Assembly (NCBI GenBank): GCA_030430245.1
Contig: JAUIFY010000013.1
Coordinates: 1-42,245 of the forward strand
DNA: 42,245 bases
Direction: 5' to 3'
Origin: a bacterium
GTDB taxonomy: Bacteria > Desulfobacterota > Binatia > UBA12015
Shown: positions 25,916 to 35,500 of the stretch, piece after piece
Layout: every line of letters begins with the position of its first letter
How positions within the stretch are numbered: the stretch's first letter is position 1
The notes under the pieces: generated by a model
Told to the model about the DNA's origin: nothing
Database searches by the model: none
The model's input: only the letters and a program-made list of their open reading frames with translations
Position numbers and translations under genes: made by a program

Positions 25916-27784
25916 TCAGTCCTCGCCCGCACCGGGGCGGCCGCCCCCGCCGAGGCCCGTCAGGCCGAAGCCGAAGCTGTCGGGGAACTCGACCCTGGCG
26001 TCGGTCGGGAACCCTTCGGCGATGAAGTACCAGACCTGCGCGCCGAACATCTCGTTCTCGGTGGTGATGCCGCCGGTGATGGCGCACGCGTCGCAGAAGC
26101 CGTCGCCGGCGCCGGGGCTCGAATCACACGCGGCATCGTCGCCCTTCTGGTTCGCGATCCCGTCGTCGCACGACACGTCGTACCTGCCCTCGTTCACACA
26201 CTGCGTCGGCTCGCAGAGGCCGAGATTCGCGCCGGGCGCGAACGGTAGAGGGTACTCGATGCGCGATGCGCGGGTGACGTCCTCCGGGTCGGGGTTGCCG
26301 TTCTCGTCGACCCCGTTGCGGAACAGAGAGCAGTAGGTCAGCGTTCGCTGGGCCGGGTCTGGGTCGTCGAAGGCGAGAGGATCTTCGGGGAACCAGTTGA
26401 GCGGGTCGTTGTAGATGAAGCTGTCGTAGATGTGCTCGCCGTCCGGCGTCTCGTACCAGAAGTGCTTGCCGTGACGGTGGGTGTGCGAGCTCATTCCGGT
26501 GATGCGTGCGCCCTGCGGGAGAATCATGCGCTCGCAAAGGACGTCCTCGCTGTACGGAGGTGCGAAGCCGCCGAGCATCCTCGGGATGCCGAAGGCGGTG
26601 TCGAAGCCGCCGGCGCTGTACTGCGGGAACCGGCGCTCCTTGGCGAAGCGCAGGTTGATGCGTCCGCGCAGGAGGTGGTCCTCGGTCGTCAGGTTGAACG
26701 AGTGCGAGTTCCACAGCGCGATGCCGCGGATCGGCATCTCGCGGTACGTCCCCGGGTACAGGGTGTGCGTCGACTGCGCCTGTTGCACGGCGATCTCTTC
26801 GGCGGGGAAGAACGCCTGGTCGCCCTCCTGCTGGTAGCCCACGCACGCGAGAGACGTGCGGACCGGCGTGCGGCAGTATCCTCCCACCCCGCACGCGCCG
26901 GGATCGCGGGGATCGCACGCCGCGCCCTCGAGATCGCCCTCGGCGCACGTCCAACCGGAGATGTCCTCCGGCTCGATCCTGGTTCCGTCCGGCCGCGTGC
27001 CGAGGAAGAAGATCAGGTGATGGCTGAGAGCGTCCTGACGGACCTCGTAGCCGTCGTAGAAGAACGTCGAGCCGTCGTCGCTCTTGAACTCGCCCGGGAC
27101 CTGCTCGGAGAAGTCGTAGTACGTGGCGAAGCAGACCTCGGTCTCGGACGACGCGACGAGGTCGACGCCCGGCATCACGAACTGGACGCCCTCGTCCGCG
27201 GGAAGCGGCTCGAGCGGCTTGATCGAGATCGGTGTCGGATCGGCGAGGCAGCCGGGAAGCAGATCCTCCGTGCCGAGGACGGTGCCCTCGCGCGGCGCGC
27301 CGCCGAGGATCCAGAGGCGCAGGAGCTCGAGCTCGTCCGCGGTCGGCACCGGGCCCGACGGCGGCATCGGCGACAGGCTCGTCACCGACGGGTCGACGTT
27401 CGCGTAGACCTTGAGCCAGAGCGAGCTCCGCTCGCGCGCGCCCGGATAGATGCGGGCGAGATCGGAGCCGACCGACGGCACCTCGACGAGGTTGTCGTAG
27501 GCGACGCCCGGGGACAGGTCGAGGCTGCCCTGCGGCGCCTCTCCGGAGTGGCAGCCCACGCAGCCGTAGCGGTCGAAGACGATCTGCTGCACCGCATCGA
27601 ACGTGCTCTCGTAGGCCTGGGCCTCGCAGGTGGGATCCTCCGGCTCCGGCTCCGGTTCCGGCTCGGGATTCGTGACCGGCGGATCGTCGGATCCCACCGT
27701 GTCCGACGTCCCCGAGTCTCCACAGCTGGCGACGAGGAACGCGAGCAACAGGAACCCGATGAGGGAAAGGGAGCGATGCGCCAT
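25916..27784 (-). CDS. Lipoprotein with c-type heme site and PHM-like copper monooxygenase region
   Basis: A 622-residue protein with a lipoprotein signal (FLVASC, Cys21), a short acidic PEPEPEPE linker, and a cytochrome c-like region with CVGCH at 75-79 and MPPSGPVP as possible distal ligand region. The second part has features of bacterial proteins related to copper type II ascorbate-dependent monooxygenases: SHHLIFFLG (His255-His256), NSHSFNLT (His361), and SSHTHRHGKHFWYE (His434, His436). These fit the two-copper arrangement of peptidylglycine monooxygenase relatives. A cysteine-rich insertion (CAEGDLEGAACDPRDPGACGVGGYC) lies between them, with another near the C-terminus. It is likely an outer-envelope redox enzyme that receives electrons through its heme; the substrate is unknown. 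The final Gly-rich tail may be disordered. Confidence 0.75.
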   Translation of the reverse strand: MAHRSLSLIGFLLLAFLVASCGDSGTSDTVGSDDPPVTNPEPEPEPEPEDPTCEAQAYESTFDAVQQIVFDRYGCVGCHSGEAPQGSLDLSPGVAYDNLVEVPSVGSDLARIYPGARERSSLWLKVYANVDPSVTSLSPMPPSGPVPTADELELLRLWILGGAPREGTVLGTEDLLPGCLADPTPISIKPLEPLPADEGVQFVMPGVDLVASSETEVCFATYYDFSEQVPGEFKSDDGSTFFYDGYEVRQDALSHHLIFFLGTRPDGTRIEPEDISGWTCAEGDLEGAACDPRDPGACGVGGYCRTPVRTSLACVGYQQEGDQAFFPAEEIAVQQAQSTHTLYPGTYREMPIRGIALWNSHSFNLTTEDHLLRGRINLRFAKERRFPQYSAGGFDTAFGIPRMLGGFAPPYSEDVLCERMILPQGARITGMSSHTHRHGKHFWYETPDGEHIYDSFIYNDPLNWFPEDPLAFDDPDPAQRTLTYCSLFRNGVDENGNPDPEDVTRASRIEYPLPFAPGANLGLCEPTQCVNEGRYDVSCDDGIANQKGDDAACDSSPGAGDGFCDACAITGGITTENEMFGAQVWYFIAEGFPTDARVEFPDSFGFGLTGLGGGGRPGAGED

Positions 27785-27979
27785 CTGCGTGTCTCCTGGG
27801 TGGAGGGTGCGCCGCCCAGGGACGGGCCGGCGATGCCCGTTTTCCTAGCAGAATCCGCGCGAGTGACGCCAAGCCGGAGTCGAGGCGCCGCCCCCCGGAC
27901 AACCCGCCCCGTGTTGCAGGGGAGGTCGTGCCCGGGATGTTCTGTCGGCCCGGGGCCGTGGGCCGACGGAGCGAGGTCT

Positions 27980-28759
27980 TCAGGGGAGAGGGAACCGGGG
28001 GCGGAGGCGGTCGAGCAGGAATCGTGGGAGAGGCGGCGGCTCGGCTTCACACCGGACGTCTTTCAGGGCCTCGCTGCCCGGCATCTGCCCGAAGCCCGAG
28101 CGGAGGCCCCCGCTCCAGGTGCGCTCCAGGAAGAAGATCGAGTGGAGGCCGACGTCGATCTCGAGCGCCCAGTCGAGAGCGAAGTCGTATCCGCGGCGCT
28201 GGCAGAACTCGTCCGCGGACAGAGCCTGCGCGTCGGTGTTGCAGCGCTCGAAGAAGCCAAAGTCGAGATGATTGACGCACCGGTCTACGCGGTACGTGCC
28301 GACCGTCGGCCGATGGATGGTCGCCCAGTTCGTCCGCTGTCGGGTGCGACACTCGATGTAGGTGAACACGTCCCACCCCTGGATGCCGCGAAACGTGGCC
28401 AGGCCCCCGTCGCGCGGCTCGGTCAGCTGCATGACGTCGTGCGGCCAGGGGCCGACGAACTCGGTCGCGAAGTCCGAGGCTCCCAGGTCGTACCCGTGCT
28501 CGGCGCAGAAGGCATCGGCCACTTCCTGCTGCGCTTCTTCTCCGCAGCGATCGAGGCGCTGGTCGTCGACACACGCGAAGTTGCCTCCGCCGGTCGGTCG
28601 ACAGCCGTCGAAGCGCGGTGAGCGGATGCATCGGTCGATCGGCCGATCTCGAAGTCGGGGGCCGTGGAATCGATGCCAGGCGGACGCCGACACCGGAACG
28701 AGAGCGGTCGCCAAAACGATGCAGGCCGCGAGTCCGGCGCGCAGGGACGTCGATTTCAT
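27980..28759 (-). CDS. Secreted protein with internally duplicated unknown domain
   Basis: A 259-residue protein starting at ATG 28759, with AGGAGGAG six to eight bases upstream and a Sec signal (LRAGLAACIVLATALVPVSASA). The mature part has two related units: RCGEEAQQEVADAFCAEHGY followed by DFATEF, and RCNTDAQALSADEFCQRRGY followed by DWALEID. Each has a leading Cys, an A-D-x-F-C motif, and GY, and each is preceded by a DRC-type segment. I do not recognise the family by name. Cysteines suggest disulfides in the periplasm or outside the cell. The C-terminus is Pro/Arg/Leu-rich. Upstream in-frame sequence is not used because the RBS and signal peptide fix the start. Confidence 0.75.
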   Translation of the reverse strand: MKSTSLRAGLAACIVLATALVPVSASAWHRFHGPRLRDRPIDRCIRSPRFDGCRPTGGGNFACVDDQRLDRCGEEAQQEVADAFCAEHGYDLGASDFATEFVGPWPHDVMQLTEPRDGGLATFRGIQGWDVFTYIECRTRQRTNWATIHRPTVGTYRVDRCVNHLDFGFFERCNTDAQALSADEFCQRRGYDFALDWALEIDVGLHSIFFLERTWSGGLRSGFGQMPGSEALKDVRCEAEPPPLPRFLLDRLRPRFPLP

Positions 28760-28973
28760 GATCTCCTCCTCCGGCGACTCCTGCGTCGCCGAGGAGGCAG
28801 CGGTGCGAACCGCGTGCCAGTCGAGAATCCTCATGGTGCGCGGGAAAAGCGTGCCCGCGCCGCCATCCACGGTTTGCGGTGTCGCTACGTTCGGTTGGCC
28901 CCGACCGCACGGGTCCACGATGCGGGATCCTCCCGAACCCTCTGCTCGGAGAGGCGGATGCGGGCGTTCCGGC

Positions 28974-29006
28974 GCGCTCGCCCTCGTTCGACACGAGGGC
29001 GAGCGC
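28974..29006 (-). terminator. Perfect 14-bp hairpin after the CocE-type hydrolase gene
   Basis: GCGCTCGCCCTCGT (28974-28987) pairs perfectly with ACGAGGGCGAGCGC (28993-29006) around a five-base loop. It lies 24 bases past the stop at 29030, in the direction of transcription. This is a strong candidate transcription terminator. The remainder of the 270-base gap has no clear gene. Confidence 0.7.
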
Positions 29007-29029
29007 GGGACGCTGGAGCGGGCACCGGC

Positions 29030-31438
29030 TCAGCCGGGTGCGTTCGTCATCTCCACGTACGGTCGGCACGGCTGGCCGCGGAGGACGCCGCACACGGGAC
29101 GGCCCTCCGGAACCTCGACCGCGCCGGCCGGCAGGACCGCCAGAACGATCGCGGATGCGTGCTCGCCGCCGCGGGCGATCCGGTACCGAGCGCCGCCCGG
29201 GCCTGGGTCGGGATTGTCGAAGAACCACAGCGGCAGGTCGCGGCCCGGCGTGTTCACCTGCACGCGGAGCTGCGACCCGGCACGGAGTGGATGCGCGACG
29301 TCGAAGATCGGGACGCGAACGAGCGTGAGCTCGGCCGAAAGGGGCTCGTAGTCGTCCTCGCCGAAGTGCAGTCGGGTGAGGAACGGACCGGAGCGCTCCT
29401 CGTCGAGCCGTCGGTAGCCCGCGAGCTGGATCCCGTTCTGGATCCGGACCTCGTTTCCGTCCGGCGTGACCTCGGTGAGGACGATCTCGATCGGCGCGTC
29501 GCCGGCGCCCGTTTGGATCCAGAGATCGGCGTAGCCGGGGCCGGCGAGGACGACGGTCTGGTCGAGTGGTGGCGTGAGGTAGGACAGGCCGAACCCTTCG
29601 GGCGTGTACGTCCAGTCGAGCTGCAGCTCGGTGGTCGGCACGCGAAACGAGCCGCCGCCGGTTCCCGAGTATCCCATCGGCCCCGCCTCGGCGTCGAACT
29701 CGAACGCGTCGGCGGACTCCGTGGCGGGAGGCTCCGTCGAGAGACTCTCGGCGCCGTCGAGGTACAGGGTCCACGCTTCGACGTTCTCCGGCGGCCAGGT
29801 GTCGAACGTCGCCTCGAACCGATGGTACGGGGCGCCGGGAACCTCTTCGGAGCCGGCGCCGGACTCGAACAAGACCGTGACCACGGGATCGGCTTCGAAG
29901 CGCGCGAGCGCCGTCTCGACGTCGCCGTCGTCGAGATCGGCGAAGCGGTCGGGGCGGAGCTCGATCGGCGCGCCGTAGTTGTTCTGCATCTCGGCGGGCA
30001 GCGCCGCGCGGATGACCTCGTGCACGCGGGGGACGCGCCCCGCGACGTAGAGCTCGAGGAACTCGAACCACCGGGAGAGGTGGAAGGCCTGGTATCCGTC
30101 GGGGTGGTGTCCGTTGAAGAGCGTGAAGTGCTTGCGGTCGGTGCCATCGAAGTCGCGGATCATTCCGGCGAACCGGGGGCCCGTTTGCTCGTCCTGCCAC
30201 GCGCCCGTGAGGAACACCGGCGCCTCGATGTCCTTCACGAGGATCGAAAGGTCGCGTGCGTCGGAGTCGGCCGGACGTCGCTCGAGGGAGTTCACGAATG
30301 CCTCGAAGTCGATGCTCTGCGTGCGGATCCTCTGGTTCGCCTCACACTCCGTGTCGCCCTCTTCGATCCGGCGCGCCGTCCAGCTCTGCCCGCCCGGGGC
30401 CGCCTGATTGTCGCGCTCCTGGAGCCATTCCTTCGTGAAGCCGGCATTGTAGATGCCGCCGGGCCACGACATCTGCCACGGGTCTTCGATGACCGAGAGT
30501 GGCGTGATGCCGGCGAGCGAGGGTGGGCGGGTCGCCGCGACGAAGAGCTGGGTGATGCCGGAGTACGAGAGCCCGATCATGCCGACGCGGCCGTTCAGCA
30601 CCCACGGCTGCCGCGCGATGATCTCGATCACGTCGTAGCCGTCTGCCTGCTGCGCCGGATCGAAGACGTCGAACGTGCCACCCGAGCAACCGGTTCCGCG
30701 AAGGTTGACGCCGACGGTGGCGAAGCCGAACGCGTTCGCGATCAACGTACCCGGCTGCGGTCGGTCGGGATTGGAGGGGTCGTATCCCGAGTACTCGACC
30801 ACGGTGGGCCAGGGGCCCGGTCCGTACAACGCTTCGTCGGGGGTCCGCACCATCGCGGACAGCGTGACGCCGTCGCGCATCACCAGATAGTTCACGCCCT
30901 CCGACGCTTCGTAGCCCTCCTTCGGGCCGCCGATCACGTTCCACGGGACCGGGGTGACCTCCTGGTCGTAGTGGGAGTCGGGCGGATGGTCGTCACGCCC
31001 GAGGACGCGGAACGGGGCGGAGACCTCCGGCGGGTCGCGCTCTTCGTCCATCACGACGTAGCCATCGCCCGGTCGTACCGACGACCCGCCACGGCTCGAC
31101 GGCAGCAGGCCGGTCGTCGTGTCGACGACGACGTGCTCCGCCGCGAGGTATGCGAACGTCGCCTGGCCCAGGTCGTCGGCGAGGAGCGTGATCAGGCGAC
31201 GCCCCTCGGCGTCGACCAGCGTGAGCGGCTGCCGGGGACGGGCGTCGGTCACGGTGATCCGCTGGACTCCTGGCGCGACGTCGAACGAGGCCGGAACGGG
31301 ACCCGATGGATCCGTCGGGTCGGTCGGGGGCGTCGGGGAGGATCCCGTGGCGCCGGTCGCACCGTCACCGCAGGCCGAGACCGCGACGAGGATCGCGAGG
31401 AGGAGGGGAGTGAGGCGGGAGAGGCGGTTCGTCGTCAT
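29030..31438 (-). CDS. CocE/NonD-family (X-Pro dipeptidyl-peptidase-like) hydrolase lipoprotein
   Basis: An 802-residue protein with a lipoprotein signal (VAVSAC, Cys23) and a Pro/Thr/Ser linker. The alpha/beta hydrolase core is of the CocE/S15 type: LVMRDGVTLSAMVRTPD and VNLRGTGCSGG precede the nucleophile motif GMIGLSYSGITQLF (Ser291), then TGAWQDEQTG (Asp416) and LFNGHHPDGY (His444/445). A C-terminal jelly-roll (LQLDWTYTPEGFGLSYLTPPL to the end) matches the X-Pro dipeptidyl peptidase C-domain. It likely hydrolyses an ester or peptide at the cell envelope. The ATG at 31438 has AGGAGA four to five bases upstream. Between the signal and the core is a beta-rich region of about 150 residues that I cannot assign. 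Confidence 0.88.
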   Translation of the reverse strand: MTTNRLSRLTPLLLAILVAVSACGDGATGATGSSPTPPTDPTDPSGPVPASFDVAPGVQRITVTDARPRQPLTLVDAEGRRLITLLADDLGQATFAYLAAEHVVVDTTTGLLPSSRGGSSVRPGDGYVVMDEERDPPEVSAPFRVLGRDDHPPDSHYDQEVTPVPWNVIGGPKEGYEASEGVNYLVMRDGVTLSAMVRTPDEALYGPGPWPTVVEYSGYDPSNPDRPQPGTLIANAFGFATVGVNLRGTGCSGGTFDVFDPAQQADGYDVIEIIARQPWVLNGRVGMIGLSYSGITQLFVAATRPPSLAGITPLSVIEDPWQMSWPGGIYNAGFTKEWLQERDNQAAPGGQSWTARRIEEGDTECEANQRIRTQSIDFEAFVNSLERRPADSDARDLSILVKDIEAPVFLTGAWQDEQTGPRFAGMIRDFDGTDRKHFTLFNGHHPDGYQAFHLSRWFEFLELYVAGRVPRVHEVIRAALPAEMQNNYGAPIELRPDRFADLDDGDVETALARFEADPVVTVLFESGAGSEEVPGAPYHRFEATFDTWPPENVEAWTLYLDGAESLSTEPPATESADAFEFDAEAGPMGYSGTGGGSFRVPTTELQLDWTYTPEGFGLSYLTPPLDQTVVLAGPGYADLWIQTGAGDAPIEIVLTEVTPDGNEVRIQNGIQLAGYRRLDEERSGPFLTRLHFGEDDYEPLSAELTLVRVPIFDVAHPLRAGSQLRVQVNTPGRDLPLWFFDNPDPGPGGARYRIARGGEHASAIVLAVLPAGAVEVPEGRPVCGVLRGQPCRPYVEMTNAPG

Positions 31439-31589
31439 CGGTCTCCTCGGGCACGAGTGGGGCCGCCAGGGGCGGCGCAGGTCCTCGGGTATAGCGAGGC
31501 GGCGAACGACCGGGCAACCGCGAAGCCGGTTGGGGTGTCCCCCGTCGCCCAACGGGGTCGTGCCGTCGGATCCAAGGTCCACTTCGCTC

Positions 31590-31611
31590 GGAAAACGCCC
31601 GGAAAACGCCC
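31590..31611. repeat. Tandem 11-base direct repeat in a divergent promoter region
   Basis: GGAAAACGCCC occurs twice head to tail (31590-31600, 31601-31611), in the 272-base region between the divergent hydrolase and response-regulator genes. The 11-base period places both copies on nearly the same helical face, as expected of an operator. I see no other gene in the gap. Confidence 0.5.
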
Positions 31612-31710
31612 GGTTCGCTGCCTGTACAGAGCCGATCGAGGGCACGATACTCGGAGTCTCGTCGTCGCTGGGCGTGGGCCCGGGCGGCCAGACCGTGGGG
31701 TTCTCCGGGA

Positions 31711-32376
31711 ATGAGCAGCGTCGTCCGCGACTCGCAGGTGCGCGACATCGCCGTGGCCACGGTCGACGTGCATCCGATCGTCGGACTGGGGCTGGCGAAC
31801 CTGATCGATTCGTCGGCGCGGATGACGCACGTCGGTCACGCGAGCGAAGGCCGCGAGGTGCGCCGCCTCGTGGGCGAGGCGAGGCCGCACGTGGTTCTGA
31901 TGGACCCGGCGCTCGCCGACGTCGATGGGCTGGAGCTCCTGAAGGAGCTCAGATCCTCGAGCAGGCCTCCGGGGATCGTCGTGTTCTCCGAGCAGGTCGG
32001 TCGGGACGCGTGCAGCCGGGCGCTGCGCGCCGGTGCCACCGCCTACGTTTCGAAGCGAAGCTCCCCGGAAGACATCCTCAGGGGCATCCGTTGCGGCGCG
32101 CTCGGGCGGCGGTTCGTTTCGACCGACCTGGCCGTGCACCTCGCGAGCCTCGGCGATCTCGATGCGGACCTGGAGCCTCACGAGCGGCTCTCGGATCGGG
32201 AGTACGAGGTGCTGCGGCGCCTCACCGAGGGCATGCGCGTCTCCGAGATCGCGAGCAGCCTCTCGCTCAGCATCAAGACGGTCAGCACCTACCGGACTCG
32301 ACTGCTGAAGAAGCTCGAGCTGCCGAGCACCGCGCATCTCGTCAAGTATGCGATCGAGCACGGCCTCGCGACGTGA
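31711..32376 (+). CDS. NarL/FixJ-type response regulator with LuxR DNA-binding domain
   Basis: A 221-residue two-domain regulator. The receiver has the phospho-acceptor Asp65 in VVLMDPALADVDGLELL and the conserved Lys115 in AYVSKRSSPEDI. The acidic pair normally DD before HP is D-V here (TVDVHPIVGLGL, Asp19-Val20), so the metal site may be weak. The output domain is a LuxR-type helix-turn-helix (LSDREYEVLRRLTEGMRVSEIASSLSLSIKTVSTY), followed by LLKKLELPSTAHLVKYAIEHGL. The next gene (32524) encodes a large regulator on the same strand, and no histidine kinase is visible nearby. It may be an orphan regulator responding to another kinase or to a non-phosphorylation signal. Confidence 0.9.
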   Translation: MSSVVRDSQVRDIAVATVDVHPIVGLGLANLIDSSARMTHVGHASEGREVRRLVGEARPHVVLMDPALADVDGLELLKELRSSSRPPGIVVFSEQVGRDACSRALRAGATAYVSKRSSPEDILRGIRCGALGRRFVSTDLAVHLASLGDLDADLEPHERLSDREYEVLRRLTEGMRVSEIASSLSLSIKTVSTYRTRLLKKLELPSTAHLVKYAIEHGLAT

Positions 32377-32439
32377 GCGTTCCGACCTCCGTCCGTCTCG
32401 ACGCTCCTCGGGTGGCGTCGCACTCCTGACGGTCCGAAA

Positions 32440-32457
32440 GACCCGGTCGATCGGGTC
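32440..32457 (+). terminator. Small hairpin after the response regulator gene
   Basis: GACCCG-GTCGAT-CGGGTC has a 6-bp stem with a six-base loop, 63 bases after the stop. It may terminate the response regulator transcript or serve as an operator for the next gene. Weak evidence. Confidence 0.3.
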
Positions 32458-32523
32458 GAGCGTGCCGGGCTTCGACCCTGCGCTTGATTTCGCGGCGGGG
32501 AACCGGCGTAACCAAGGCGAGCG

Positions 32524-35500
32524 ATGATGCGGGTCGGCGACTTGCAGCTCGACGATGCGAGTCTCGAGCTTCGACATTCGGACGACATGGTTCGAATGTC
32601 GGCCAAGCCGTTCTCGTTGCTCGAGCGCCTCGCCGAGCGGGCCGGACACGTCGTCACGCACGCCGAGCTCATGGACTCGCTCTGGCCGGGACAGGTCGTG
32701 AGCGGAGCGGCGCTGGGCTCGGCCGTCCGCGAGGTTCGCCGCGCTCTGAAGGCCCTCGCGGTTCAGGACCGGATCCGTCTCGAAGCCGTGCGCGGCCGGG
32801 GGTACCGACTGGCGCTCGCGGAATCGGTCGACACGGCGTCGGCGGTCGACGGCGCCGTCTCCGGCGAGTTCATCGGACGCACCGCGGAGCTCGCGTCGCT
32901 TCGTGCCGCGCTCTCGCGTTCGTCCGGGGCGGGCCCGCACGCCGTCCTCGTGTCGGGCCCCGCCGGCATCGGCAAGACCCGGCTCTCGACCGAGTTCGCG
33001 GAGGTCGCGGTCCGGCAGGGCTACCGCACGCTCTGGGGCCGCTGCATCGAAGGGCAGTCCGTCGCGTTCTCCCTGTGGGCCGATCTCCTTCGCGGCTTCG
33101 CGCGCTCCGAGGAAGCGTCCTTCGTGCGCTCGGTTCTGGAGCCGGCGGCACCCGAGCTCGTCCAGGTGCTGCCTTCGCTTCGCACGTACCTCTCGAACAC
33201 CGGGGCGTCCCTTCCCGCGGACCCCGAGCTCGCGCGGCTCGCGCTCCTCGATGGCCTCGTCGGTCTGCTGACGCGGATCGCCGAGCGACGCGGCTGCGTC
33301 TACTTCCTGGAGGACATCCATTGGGCCGACGGCCCTTCGCTTCGTCTCCTGCAAACGCTCGCGTTGCAGCGCACGAGTGATCGACTGCTCATCGTGGCGA
33401 CCCACCGCGACGACGAGCCGGATCCGAATCGCGTGACGGCGGGCATCTTCACGGATCTCGAGCGCAACGGCGTCGGCACGCGGATCGACCTGCCACCGCT
33501 CTCCGAAGACGACTCGGCACGCCTGTTGGCAGCGCTCGGTGAGGAACCGATGGCGGAGGGGCGGACGGCCGACCTGCTTCGCATCGCGGGCGGCAACCCG
33601 TTCTTCCTCGAAGAGCTCCATCGTCACGCGGCCACCCGTCGCTCGAGCCGGTCGCTTCCCGAGCGCATCGAGAGACTCGTCCTGGGGCGTGTCGAGTCCC
33701 GGTCCGCGAAAGCGCGCGAGGTGATCGAGGGCGCCGCCGTGATCGGAGCGGTGTTCGATGGACGCGCCGCCGCGACACTCGCGAACGACGACGGCGAAGC
33801 GCTGGACGAGCTGGTCGCCGCCGGACTGGTCCGTTCCTCCGAGTCGCTCGGCGCGTATCGCTTCGCGCACGCGCTCCACCGCCAAGCGATCTACGGCCAC
33901 CTGTCTCCGTCGAGGCGGGCGCAGCTCCACCTGCGGGTCGCACGAAACCTGGAGGAATCCGGCGCTTCGCCGGTTCACGACGCGGCGACGCTCGCGTGGA
34001 CGGCGCACCACTACGACCAGGCCCTCGAGGCCGGCGGTCTCGGGCCGGCCTACCGATTCCGGGTGCTCGCGGGACGCGACGCCGCAGCTCGCTTCTCGTT
34101 CGACGAGGCGACCCAACATCTCTCTCGCGCCGTCGAGCTTCTCGACGGCGCCGGCGTCCCCGGGCCGACCGTCTCGGTGCCCGACGAAGACAAGTGCGAG
34201 CTCCTGAGCGACCTCGCGCGGTTCTCCCGCCTCTCCGGCAACGGCGCCAGCGGCGATCGTGCGTTGCAGGCGGCCATCCCGATCGCCCGTCGGCTGAAGG
34301 ACCCGCGGTATCTGGCGCAGTGCATCACGAGCGCCGCGTTCTTCGCGTGGGAAGATCGCGAGCTGATCGATCTGCACGAGGAAGCGCTTGCCGGCCTCGG
34401 AGGCGAGGCGACGCAGCTCCGAGCCGTCGTGGCGTCGTCGCTCGCGCAGCGTCTGGCGGATTCGCCCGGCGCGGAGTCGCGCCGCGAGACCCTCCTCGGG
34501 GAGGCTCTCGGGATCACGACCGGGAAGGACGACGCGCGTGCGCGCCACTTCGTCCTCGAGGCGTGCTCCACGGCGCGTACCTCGTTCGACGCCGCGCCAC
34601 AGCGCGCAGCCTGGGCGGACGAGATGGTCGACCTCGGTCGCTCGATGGGATCGCCGATCGCGGAAACGCAGGGGCTCTCCTACCGGTGGGGCGTCCGGTT
34701 GAACCGGGGAGACCTCGTCGGCGCGACCGCAGACCTCGAGCAGATCGAAGAGATCGCCGGCCGACACCGATGGCCGCGCATGGAGTGGTCCGCCAACGGG
34801 CATCGGGCGGTGGCGGAGTTGATCGACGGCCGCCTCGAGTCCGCGGAGGAGGTCATCCTCCGCACCGCCGAGATGATCGGCGAGTTCGGCAACGCGCAGT
34901 CGACCGCGATCTTCGGCATCCAGCTCGCCGCGCTGCGGCGAGAACAGGGGCGCCTGGGCGAGCTCGAAGCTCTGGTGGACCGGGTCGTCGAAGCATCGCC
35001 CGTCTTCTCCTGGACGAAGGGAGTCCTGGCGGGCGAGCTGGGAGACCGGGCGGCCTTCGCGGGACTGCTGCGAGCGACGTTCGAAGGGGCGGAAGGTCCG
35101 CGCCGCCACGGCTCGCCGGTCCTCCGCACGCCCGGCGCCTGCTGGCTCGTCTACGCCTGCGACAAGCTGGGCGACGCGACGTTCGCCGCCGAGCTCGCGG
35201 GTGAGTTCGGGGGCATGGAGGAATCCTGGCCCATCGTGGGTGCCGCGGCCATGTGGACGTTCGGAAGTCTGCATCGCGCGATCGGCATGCTCGAGCTGCT
35301 GCAGCAGCGTCCGTCGAGCGCGGTGACGGCGCTCGAGCGGGCGGTGCGGAGTCACGACCAGCCAGGGGCGGCGCTCCTTCGGGCGTGGACGTCGTACGAT
35401 CTCGCGCGCGCTCTCGCGCAGCGTGAGCGGCCGGGCGACCGCGACCGATCCGCGTGCCTCTTCGACGAGGTCGAGGAGGAGGCGCGTCGCGGCGGTTGGA

